In this document: piece by piece, positions 8,547 through 15,839 of the stretch
Layout of the letters: each line of letters begins with the position of its first letter
How positions within the stretch are numbered: the stretch's first letter is position 1
NCBI RefSeq assembly: GCF_000953635.1
Contig: NZ_LN614830.1
Coordinates: forward strand, 124,001-188,000
Length of the DNA stretch: 64,000 nucleotides
DNA from: Legionella micdadei
GTDB taxonomy: Bacteria; Pseudomonadota; Gammaproteobacteria; Legionellales; Legionellaceae
Reading direction: 5' to 3'
Translations under genes and position numbers: made by a program
The notes under the pieces: model-generated
What the model saw: the letters and a program-made list of their open reading frames with translations, nothing else
Told to the model about the DNA's origin: nothing
The model's database searches: none

Positions 8547-10046
8547 TTATTCGTGAGTTGGCATAGCAAAAGCACCTTTACTTAAATCAGTAACAGGCCA
8601 TTTGCTGGTTATTGTCTTACGCTTTGTGTAAAAGTTGATGCTTTCTGAACCATGCATATTGGTATCGCCAAAAGCGGAATTTTTCCAACCGCCAAATGGA
8701 TGGCTGGCAATCGGCACTGGAATTGGGATATTCACCCCCACCATTCCAACCTGGACGCGCTGAGTGTATTCACGGGCACTATAACCGTCACGCGTAAAAA
8801 TAGCGGTGCCATTACCATACTGATGGCGATTGACTAAACTTAAGGCTTCATCAAAACTGCTAACGCGAAGTACAACTAACACCGGACCAAAAATCTCGTT
8901 TTGATAGATCGACATGGGTTCGGTGACCTGATCAAATAAGGTTGGCCCAACAAAGTAGCCTTGGGGATATTTTGGATGCTTAAAAGACCGCCCATCCACT
9001 ACTAATTTAGCACCCTCGGCTTCTCCCTTGTCGATTGCAGCGAGAACCCGCTCTCGATGGGGGCGGCTAATTAAGGGACCCATATCACTGCCAGGGACAT
9101 CTCCAGCATCAACACGGATGGCTTTTACAAGAGGAGTTAATTTTTCTAATAACTTCTCGGCTGTTTGTTCGCCTACTGCCACAACAGCGGAAATGGCCAT
9201 ACAACGTTCACCTGCAGAACCAAAAGCGGCGCCAACAATTGCATTGGCGGCTTGATCTAAATCCGCATCAGGCATCACGACACAATGATTTTTTGCACCG
9301 CCAAAAGTGTGTGCCCGTTTTCCATGTGCAGTAGCACTGGTGTAAATTGCCTTAGCAACAGGAGTTGAGGCAACAGCTGTAAACGCACTGATATCGGGAT
9401 GAGTTAATAAATACTCGACAGTTGCTTTATCACCCTGCACGCAATTCGCAACCCCGGCAGGCAGCCCTGCTTCGGTGAGTAATTCAAGCAAGCGGATGGG
9501 TGCTGAGGGATCTTGCTCAGAAGGTTTTAATATAAATGTATTACCGCAGGCCACTGCGGGGATAAGCATCCATACAGGGACCATTACTGGGAAGTTAAAT
9601 GGGGACACACCCGCGCAGACACCTAAAGGTTGACGGATAGTATGGCAATCGATGTGAGTCGTCACGTCTGCCGAAAAATTGCCTTGCAGTTGGTTCACAA
9701 GGCCACAATGAAATTCAACGACTTCAATTCCACGCGCGACAGATCCTTTGGCGTCTTCTAATGTTTTACCGTGCTCTCTAGTGATAAGTTGCGCCAAATC
9801 AGATTGGTATTTTTCTAAAAGTTCCCTGAATTTAAATAGGATACGTGCCCGCTTAATTGGTGCTGTGGCAGACCAGGAGGGGAAGGCCGCTTTAGCGGCA
9901 GCAACAGCTTTATCACAAATTGCCTTATCTGCGAAAAAAACCTGTCCAATTGCTTCGCCAAGTGCCGGATTGTATATCGTATGTGGATTTGCAGTGGAAA
10001 TGGTAAGTTTTTCGCCTCCAATATAATGCGGAACTACATAACCCAT
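8547..10046 (-). CDS. mmsA: Methylmalonate-semialdehyde dehydrogenase (CoA-acylating)
   Basis: A 499-residue aldehyde dehydrogenase that converts methylmalonate semialdehyde and CoA to propionyl-CoA. Seen are the NAD-binding FNFPVMVP and FILKPSE segments, FGGAKNHCVV in place of the usual Glu-bearing motif, and the catalytic Cys in GERCMAIS (about residue 281). The Asn in AKNH, where most ALDHs have a general-base Glu, is the family hallmark of CoA-dependent MmsA. It is preceded 29 bp upstream by the dodecin-like gene and followed by mmsB. Confidence 0.95.
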   Translation of the reverse strand: MGYVVPHYIGGEKLTISTANPHTIYNPALGEAIGQVFFADKAICDKAVAAAKAAFPSWSATAPIKRARILFKFRELLEKYQSDLAQLITREHGKTLEDAKGSVARGIEVVEFHCGLVNQLQGNFSADVTTHIDCHTIRQPLGVCAGVSPFNFPVMVPVWMLIPAVACGNTFILKPSEQDPSAPIRLLELLTEAGLPAGVANCVQGDKATVEYLLTHPDISAFTAVASTPVAKAIYTSATAHGKRAHTFGGAKNHCVVMPDADLDQAANAIVGAAFGSAGERCMAISAVVAVGEQTAEKLLEKLTPLVKAIRVDAGDVPGSDMGPLISRPHRERVLAAIDKGEAEGAKLVVDGRSFKHPKYPQGYFVGPTLFDQVTEPMSIYQNEIFGPVLVVLRVSSFDEALSLVNRHQYGNGTAIFTRDGYSAREYTQRVQVGMVGVNIPIPVPIASHPFGGWKNSAFGDTNMHGSESINFYTKRKTITSKWPVTDLSKGAFAMPTHE

Positions 10047-10075
10047 TCTATACTCCTTTATTCCCTAGTTAATGT

Positions 10076-10258
10076 TTAGTCGAGAAATGCGGTAATAGTG
10101 GCTTCGTATTGCCTTTTATCTTCGCCTATTTGAGAGCCACGCGTTTCAATCACTTCAAAATAGCTGTGTTCGCCTGCTTTTTTCAAGGCATTTTGAATCG
10201 CTTCGTTAATGCCGGCGTCGGAGTATCCTATATAATCTCCCTTTTTTGTTGTTGCCAT
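10076..10258 (-). CDS. Short dodecin-like protein
   Basis: 60 residues with the dodecin pattern of a strand, one amphipathic helix (GINEAIQNALKKAGEH), a strand (YFEVIETRG) and a final strand (KRQYEATITAFLD). Dodecins form hollow 12-mers that store flavin and sometimes CoA. The Trp that stacks on flavin in RWFEV of other dodecins is Tyr or Ser here (HSYFEV), and the protein is a little shorter than usual, so flavin binding is not assured. It has an AAGG SD and is probably the first gene of the mmsA-mmsB-acs unit. Confidence 0.75.
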   Translation of the reverse strand: MATTKKGDYIGYSDAGINEAIQNALKKAGEHSYFEVIETRGSQIGEDKRQYEATITAFLD

Positions 10259-10263
10259 CCTTA

Positions 10264-10327
10264 TACCATCCGTAGGAACTTGGGAATTATTAGTGTAGCA
10301 CGAACCCTTTCTTTTGAAAGGATGGTA
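10264..10327. promoter_or_regulatory. Divergent regulatory region with an 8-bp inverted repeat
   Basis: TACCATCC (10264-10271) and GGATGGTA (10320-10327) are exact reverse complements flanking the middle of the divergent interval between the dodecin-like gene and sidP. The spacing is large for a hairpin and more like paired operator half-sites. Function is inferred from position only. Confidence 0.3.
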
Positions 10328-10369
10328 GATGAAAATTGAGTAGTATCAAGTGGAATTGTTTCGAAGTAA

Positions 10370-10389
10370 GATTTATTGAATAATAAATC
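10370..10389. promoter_or_regulatory. Perfect 8+4+8 palindrome in front of sidP
   Basis: GATTTATT, a GAAT loop and AATAAATC form an exact inverted repeat that ends 25 bases before the ATG at 10415. It could be an operator or a leader hairpin affecting effector expression. It also covers the TTG that would start the longest frame, which argues against that start. Confidence 0.4.
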
Positions 10390-10414
10390 ACCTATGAAGG
10401 CAAGGAATGTGGTC

Positions 10415-13255
10415 ATGGCAAAGAAAAAAATAATCCGTATTGCTGAACGAATTCAGATTACCGAAGCATTAATCGAAAGTTTAAAAAACATTTTTGGCGA
10501 CAATATTGCGGTAGAGCGCTGCAGTGATGAGCCCAACTTGCAACAAATATACAGGAGGCGGGCCGATATATTGGCTGATGCGTTTAAGTTTATTCTTGAT
10601 ACAGTTCCACTTAAACCTGGTTCAGATGACCAACAGCTTAGAAAGTACCTTACCTGGTGCAAAACGCAGTGTGCTTTTCCTGCCAAGGAGCCAATCGAGG
10701 CGTATCAAAAAATGCTTTCACAGTACACAGCACAATTAATTGGCGGCTTACTTGATCATTGCGATCTTGGCGATGAAGTAACGGACGAGGCAGTGGCTAC
10801 CGAGTTATTAAATAAAGCTGAGCAGTATGTGATCATGCAAAAAGGAGGGCATGATCTCGCCACGCTCATGCAGATGAACATTTATAACCCCAATGACTTC
10901 GTATTACTGTGGGATGAACAACTTCCACCTTGTTCTGAGGAAACGCTTGCTGAGTTAGAAACCATCAATGCTAGTTCAGTGCAGACTACACCGGATTGGT
11001 TTCGCAGGTTACCGAGTGATCAACAATTGTATTTCCACTCTATTGACAATCAAGATGTCGCGGTTGGTCTAAAATTTCAACTTAATAAGTTTAAGTTAAC
11101 GGCTTGGCCTGCAATAAAAGCTTTGTATGAAGCGAAAAGGCAGCATTCAGTCGTTTTCCAGCAGTCTCTTCAAGCGATCAAAGAGGATAAGAATTTACCT
11201 AGTTGGTACACTTCTTTAGCGCTAGAGCAGCAACGATTCGTAAAAGAAATGGTCTCTGCAGTCGATCTGAGGGAGTTGGCCTCCACAAAGACCCTGCAAC
11301 AAGATTTAGCTGCTATCGCAAATGGTCATAATTTGCCTGCTTGGTATCATTTATTGCCTCCCGATCAACAGAAACTGCTTAACTCACTTGCATCTCCACA
11401 AGGCGTTCCAAGTGCCTTCGAGACCCGGGTCAATGAGCTAGAAAAAACTCTTATCAAAATTGGGTCAGCAGGGTTAGAGCATTTTACGTCGGATATAGAA
11501 GGCCTAAGAAAGTTGCCCTATTGGTTTTTAACCTTGGAAGGCTACGAACAGCGGTTTTTAAAAGAAAGTTTGCGAAGGGCAACCACAAAGCCAAAAGGTA
11601 GAGTGGTTGATGCGGTTGCCTTTATACCGAGTCGTTTGTGCACGATTCCTGGGGTACGTAATTTCCGTCGGTTTCGCTCTTTCATTCTCGATGCGGATGG
11701 AAAAATTCTTGAAGAGCATGAACCTAGGTACTGTTCTAGCCATCTAGTGCCTCGCGATGAGTTGAAGAAACCACGTCAGGTTTTGGATGTGCACACGCAT
11801 CGTAATATGGAAACAATACTTAAATACGGCGATATGTTTTTGTTTCAGACGTTAATTAGCCCTGAATTTTTCGTTGCACCTGATTATGAGCTTGAGCAGG
11901 AACGCCAACGTGTTGTGGCTTGGGTAGCAGAAACTAAAAAAGCAACCATTTACCCAACGAATCATCCTTATAATTGTGCAAAATACATTGATTACACCAG
12001 TTCGAGTAATCCAGAGTGCCTTGCCATTTGGCGACTTGCGGAGTCGTTTGCCCTATTGGATGGGTTACCTGAGTTAGAGAACCCTCAAGACTGGGATGTG
12101 CCGAAAATAGAAAAATTAATGGAGGAAGCGTTTACTGAATCCCAGCACGTGGTGAGTGCTGATGAGACACAGATAAAAGGGAAATTGATTGCCTTTTTTC
12201 ACGCGAACGCTGAACAATTGAGGCGCTGGCCGAATTGGCGGCAGGCTTGTATCAATCACTTATACATGACTAGCCGAAAGGAAACTAACGAGAAAGAATA
12301 TTTCGCATATAGAGAAAATTTGGCTGATGTGGCCCATCTTGCTGCAGACTATAAAGCCTTATTAAACTCTGGATATGGTACCGCTACTTTCCTGGATTAC
12401 AATGGAAGAGAGTTGTTCTTAAGCACCTATGAGCATTTGTTGAGTATTAAAACAGGGGTAAAAAGCTATGGATCTTGCGTAAGCGGTAAAGACAGAAAAT
12501 GGATCGAAATATGCCACACCCTTGCAGCAATCCTCTATCGTTCAACCTATGGAAAATGGCCAAGTTATTTTGATAAAGGCAAAGATAGGGAAAATTTTGT
12601 TAAAATTGCGGCAGAGATTTTTGTTTGGGGGCATGGTTATGCCGGCGCGGATAAAAGTGCGAATGGTTGTCCAGGAACAAAAACACCAGAATCTTATTGG
12701 CCAGCCGATATTGCCGAAGAAATTAAAAAAAGGTTAAAAGATCCTCGTGCTTTGGAGATAAGTGATATTTTGGCCTCGAATAATGAGGTTTCTGCGATTG
12801 TCAATGAAGCTTATTTGCTTAAGCCAGGCTTCTCAAATTTTATCATGCAAGTCTTAAAATTATCGGATGAAAGTCAGCTCGCATTACTTAGCCGCTTAAA
12901 TGCGATACTGCAAGAGAAGAAATTCTGGCAACATAATTTGCCTTATTGGAAGAGTTTTTTTAAATCAGGACCAGAGGGAATTGGGCAAATTCAAACGCAT
13001 ATTGCGCCTCGGAGTGACAGCGAGAATGCAAAGCGGGCCCTTATTTTAGCGGAAATCTTTTCAGATATTACGAAGCGCCCCAAAGTAAGCGACAGTAGGA
13101 GCCTTGCTACCCAAACGGTTTATGATTGTATCTGGAAGTTAAATGAGGCTATAGACCCGGAAGCCCTTATGGAAGAGACTCTTAAGACACTGGATCGAAT
13201 TAAAATTGAGGCTTACGAGTTCAATGCAAATAATATAAAGATAAGTATATCGTGA
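10415..13255 (+). CDS. sidP: SidP-type phosphoinositide phosphatase, Dot/Icm effector
   Basis: 946 residues from the ATG at 10415, which has AAGGA eight bases upstream; a TTG at 10376 would add 13 residues but lacks support. A CX5R phosphatase loop, SCVSGKDRKW, lies at Cys688-Arg694 and closely resembles the CKSGKDR loops of SidF, SidP and SopB. Downstream is a Gly/Cys-rich segment (ANGCPGTK). No signal peptide or membrane segment is present. SidP of L. pneumophila removes the 3-phosphate from PI3P and PI(3,5)P2 on host membranes and, as recalled, also neighbours mmsA/mmsB. The N-terminal half carries four P-x-W-[FY]-...-L-...-Q units (near residues 193, 262, 308, 368). Substrate and translocation are inferred. 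Confidence 0.85.
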   Translation: MAKKKIIRIAERIQITEALIESLKNIFGDNIAVERCSDEPNLQQIYRRRADILADAFKFILDTVPLKPGSDDQQLRKYLTWCKTQCAFPAKEPIEAYQKMLSQYTAQLIGGLLDHCDLGDEVTDEAVATELLNKAEQYVIMQKGGHDLATLMQMNIYNPNDFVLLWDEQLPPCSEETLAELETINASSVQTTPDWFRRLPSDQQLYFHSIDNQDVAVGLKFQLNKFKLTAWPAIKALYEAKRQHSVVFQQSLQAIKEDKNLPSWYTSLALEQQRFVKEMVSAVDLRELASTKTLQQDLAAIANGHNLPAWYHLLPPDQQKLLNSLASPQGVPSAFETRVNELEKTLIKIGSAGLEHFTSDIEGLRKLPYWFLTLEGYEQRFLKESLRRATTKPKGRVVDAVAFIPSRLCTIPGVRNFRRFRSFILDADGKILEEHEPRYCSSHLVPRDELKKPRQVLDVHTHRNMETILKYGDMFLFQTLISPEFFVAPDYELEQERQRVVAWVAETKKATIYPTNHPYNCAKYIDYTSSSNPECLAIWRLAESFALLDGLPELENPQDWDVPKIEKLMEEAFTESQHVVSADETQIKGKLIAFFHANAEQLRRWPNWRQACINHLYMTSRKETNEKEYFAYRENLADVAHLAADYKALLNSGYGTATFLDYNGRELFLSTYEHLLSIKTGVKSYGSCVSGKDRKWIEICHTLAAILYRSTYGKWPSYFDKGKDRENFVKIAAEIFVWGHGYAGADKSANGCPGTKTPESYWPADIAEEIKKRLKDPRALEISDILASNNEVSAIVNEAYLLKPGFSNFIMQVLKLSDESQLALLSRLNAILQEKKFWQHNLPYWKSFFKSGPEGIGQIQTHIAPRSDSENAKRALILAEIFSDITKRPKVSDSRSLATQTVYDCIWKLNEAIDPEALMEETLKTLDRIKIEAYEFNANNIKISIS

Positions 13256-13268
13256 TGAGTCAGTTGAG

Positions 13269-13320
13269 TCGTTTGACCCAAGATTCGGATCTTAATTGTA
13301 ATCTATGTCGGGTCAAACGA
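13269..13320. terminator. 11-bp inverted repeat between sidP and dapB, possible bidirectional terminator
   Basis: TCGTTTGACCC (13269-13279) pairs exactly with GGGTCAAACGA (13310-13320). Inside lies a smaller hairpin, AAGAT-TCGG-ATCTT. It separates two convergent genes. There is no strong T run on either side, so termination may need Rho or the structure may protect the 3' ends. Confidence 0.5.
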
Positions 13321-13330
13321 TTTAATCTAC

Positions 13331-14068
13331 TCAGAAATCCAATACATTTTCTAGTCCATAATAAAGCTGGTTAAGCGCTAATACTCGCTGGCATGCAATA
13401 ACAATCCCAGGCATAAAAGAGGCCCTATCGATGCTATTGTGGGTGATGGTCAGGGTTTCGCCAAGCGAGCCAAAAATAACTTCTTGCTTGGCAATCACAC
13501 CAGGTAGACGAAGCGAATGGATGTTAATGCCATGATGCGTGCCTCCTCTCGAGCCCGGCAGAAGTTCATGCAAAGCGAGCTCGTTTTTTTTAGACGTTCT
13601 TGACTTGGCTATCATTTCGGCTGTTTTCATTGCAGTGCCTGAAGGTGCATCTAATTTTTGTTGATGATGCGCTTCTATGATTTCGACTTCCGGCAAAAGG
13701 CGTGCCGCTTGAGCGGCAAAACGCATCATTAAAATTGCACTAATTGAAAAATTCGGTGCAATTATTCCTCCTAATTTCTTCGTTGCGCACTTGTCTTTAA
13801 GGATTTCAATTTGCTCATCCACCAGACCACTGGTTCCTATAACTGGATGTGCACCACTCTCAATGATTGCCAAGCTGTTATCAAAGACACAATCTGCGCG
13901 GGTAAGATCAATCACAATTTCTGCTTTGGTATCAAATATGGAGCGGCGTAAATCATCTTGCTTACTTAAACCTCCTACGAATTCAAAGTCGGGATGATTT
14001 TGAATGGTCTGGCAAGCAAGCGCACCCATTTTGCCTTTTGCACCATTTACAATAACTCGCGTTTGCAT
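13331..14068 (-). CDS. dapB: 4-hydroxy-tetrahydrodipicolinate reductase
   Basis: The second committed enzyme of lysine and diaminopimelate synthesis. The 245-residue protein has the N-terminal dinucleotide motif VNGAKGKMG, the GTSGL segment, the APNFSISAILMM motif, the catalytic EAHHQQKLDAPSGTA block (His and Lys) and a C-terminal segment with GIVIACQRVL. The ATG has a good SD (GGAGAA). It lies 24 bp downstream of the YqaE-like gene and is probably co-transcribed with it. Confidence 0.96.
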   Translation of the reverse strand: MQTRVIVNGAKGKMGALACQTIQNHPDFEFVGGLSKQDDLRRSIFDTKAEIVIDLTRADCVFDNSLAIIESGAHPVIGTSGLVDEQIEILKDKCATKKLGGIIAPNFSISAILMMRFAAQAARLLPEVEIIEAHHQQKLDAPSGTAMKTAEMIAKSRTSKKNELALHELLPGSRGGTHHGINIHSLRLPGVIAKQEVIFGSLGETLTITHNSIDRASFMPGIVIACQRVLALNQLYYGLENVLDF

Positions 14069-14092
14069 GCTTTCTCCAATTAGAAGTGCCGA

Positions 14093-14392
14093 TTATTCTG
14101 TTCCCTTTTTAATTTCTGTTTGAACCTCTTCTGCCGTAGCTTCCTCTTGGGCTTCTGCTTTTGCCCTTTTTCTTGCTTCTTTTGCAGCTTGCTTTATTTT
14201 TCTTTTTTCAGCTAATTCGAGTTTACGAGTTTCACGAACAGTGCGCCATGCCCATACAGTTGCAGGAAGCCAACCAATGACTGAGGCTTGTAGAATCAAG
14301 GCTACTAACGCGCCTCCTGGGTTATCTTCTATTAATAAGGCTAGCCACGGGAAAAAGATTGCTAGAAAGCCCATGAAGAAACTCTTGATCAT
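14093..14392 (-). CDS. YqaE/Pmp3-like small membrane protein with charged tail
   Basis: 99 residues. Residues 1-48 hold two hydrophobic segments in the arrangement of the YqaE/Pmp3 (UPF0057) family: FLAIFFPWLALL, a short loop DNPGGA, and a second segment ending GWLPATVWAW. The remainder is a Lys/Ala/Glu-rich cytosolic helix likely to form a coiled coil, longer than in Pmp3 proteins. Members are linked to membrane potential and stress; no precise role can be given. It is upstream of dapB on the same strand. Confidence 0.65.
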   Translation of the reverse strand: MIKSFFMGFLAIFFPWLALLIEDNPGGALVALILQASVIGWLPATVWAWRTVRETRKLELAEKRKIKQAAKEARKRAKAEAQEEATAEEVQTEIKKGTE

Positions 14393-14705
14393 CTGCTAAT
14401 TACCCTCTCAGATTAACCTAACTAAAGTATACACTGATTAATTTTAAATTTGCGAACCGCGGTCACGTTCTTAACTTTTTTTTGCTGAGGATGACTGTCA
14501 ATAAACCCTTAATTACGCAGGGTGGAGGGCTTGCAAATCAAGGGTAAACGCTGTACATTGTATGCGCATTTTAAATGGAAACTTTTTCCAATATAGCAAT
14601 CTACATCCCCGCACACTTCCTGAATAATCCTTTAAGCGGTGTTGTCTTTGCTATTGACGTTTAGTAGAGGGTTATCTAATAAGGTCTAATAAGGGTAGTA
14701 GAAGA
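14393..14705 (+). promoter_or_regulatory. 313-bp gene-free leader region upstream of rocC
   Basis: No open frame of note lies here. Near its end TTGACG (14654-14659) is followed 15 bases later by TCTAAT (14675-14680), a plausible but short-spaced sigma-70 promoter for rocC. The minus-strand promoter for the YqaE-dapB pair must lie at the other end. A T-rich run (near 14475) and several short repeats are present, without a clear RNA structure. Confidence 0.35.
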
Positions 14706-15365
14706 ATGAGAAGACAAGAGCTTCATCCGCGGACAGCTGTAATTAATAAAACACAAAAAAATAAATCAAAGAAAGCTCGTAATGAAGCTTTATCATGGCT
14801 AGCAGTTACTTTTCCGCAAGTATTTGATAATAGTTTACGAATTCGACCGCTCAAAACAGGAATTATGCATGATATCTTAGCTTACGCAGATAAAGCACAA
14901 GAAGCAGGGATATCGAAGAGCAAGCTTCGTGAGGCAGTAGTTCTATTTACCCGTCGCATTGATTATTTAACCTGCCTTAAAGCGCGTGAAATGCGAATTG
15001 ATTTAGATGGTAATCCTGTTGCCATGGTGACTGAAGAAGAAGCGGAGAGGGCGGCGGTTAAAATTAAAAAACGAGTTGAGAAAAGTGCACGTAATGCACG
15101 CAAAAATCTGCTCAGTAAGGTGCCAAACCAATCCAGTAGGTTAAGCCAACCGGGTTTTCAACCAAGCCAAGAAATTATCCCCCCTTTTCCAGAGCGCGCT
15201 CCTGCTTACAGCATGCAAAATGCTTCTGTGCAAACGACGCGTTCCCCTTCCGTGATTGTAAAACATAAGAGTGCTCGGCAATTTGATCCTAATGCAGTTG
15301 CACGGCTGAAAGAGAAGTTAGGCTTATCTCGCAAGACAGAAATAGAGAAAGAAAACATTGAGTAG
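14706..15365 (+). CDS. rocC: ProQ/FinO-domain RNA chaperone, probable RocC
   Basis: 219 residues. Residues ~25-125 are a FinO/ProQ domain, with FPQVFDN, the key RIRPLKTGIMHDI motif, the YL..LKAREMRIDLDG segment and the helical E..AA end. The C-terminal ~95 residues are basic and disordered, ending in a short predicted helix (ARLKEKLGLSRKTE). In L. pneumophila RocC, with the sRNA RocR, silences mRNAs of the DNA-uptake machinery and so represses natural competence; the recalled locus number of RocC lies close to sidP/mmsA, which fits this order. Identity as RocC, not a second FinO paralogue, is inferred. The SD is weak. Confidence 0.82.
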   Translation: MRRQELHPRTAVINKTQKNKSKKARNEALSWLAVTFPQVFDNSLRIRPLKTGIMHDILAYADKAQEAGISKSKLREAVVLFTRRIDYLTCLKAREMRIDLDGNPVAMVTEEEAERAAVKIKKRVEKSARNARKNLLSKVPNQSSRLSQPGFQPSQEIIPPFPERAPAYSMQNASVQTTRSPSVIVKHKSARQFDPNAVARLKEKLGLSRKTEIEKENIE

Positions 15366-15410
15366 ATTAGGTATTGGGCCAAGATACTCAGGCAGCTCTT
15401 GGGTAGTTAG

Positions 15411-15430
15411 GCCCCCGCGCCAATGGGGGC
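15411..15430. terminator. GC-rich hairpin between rocC and the thioesterase gene
   Basis: GCCCCC (15411-15416) pairs with GGGGGC (15425-15430) across an 8-base loop, between two convergent stops. No T run follows, so it is a terminator candidate by position only. Confidence 0.4.
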
Positions 15431-15431
15431 G

Positions 15432-15839
15432 CTATCGTGATGCGCTGCCAAATAAGTTCATGATACTTTCTGGCAAAGGAATGGAGCAGTTCTTCTGATA
15501 GTCTACCCAAACCACTTTGCTGGTACCTTGGGTCATTAATTCCTCGCCTTGATAAATATCATGATCAATGATGATGCTAGAGCGGCCAGGGCTGTGTAAG
15601 GTGCTGGTTAACCTTAGCGTGGCTGGATAGACAATGGGCTTTAAAAAAGTGCAGGCGACGTGGATCACCACCGGCCCTGTCCCTTGTTTCATGTCTAATT
15701 TGAGGCTCTCTAACCATTCAATGCGCGCTTGCTGAAAATAATCGAAGTAGCGGCCATTATTGACATGACCTAAGGCATCCATATCACCCCATTCAATCGA
15801 AAACACTTTTTGGTGGATGGCTAATTTTTGATTCGTCAT
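15432..15839 (-). CDS. YbgC/4HBT-family acyl-CoA thioesterase
   Basis: A 135-residue hotdog-fold protein. The family motif WGDMDALGHVNNGRYFDYFQQAR (positions about 17-39) contains the catalytic Asp and the conserved GHVNN turn. It hydrolyses an acyl-CoA thioester; the acyl chain cannot be inferred. The ATG overlaps the priA stop (ATGA), so it is the last gene of the methyltransferase-PTPS-priA operon and translationally coupled to PriA. Confidence 0.88.
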   Translation of the reverse strand: MTNQKLAIHQKVFSIEWGDMDALGHVNNGRYFDYFQQARIEWLESLKLDMKQGTGPVVIHVACTFLKPIVYPATLRLTSTLHSPGRSSIIIDHDIYQGEELMTQGTSKVVWVDYQKNCSIPLPESIMNLFGSASR

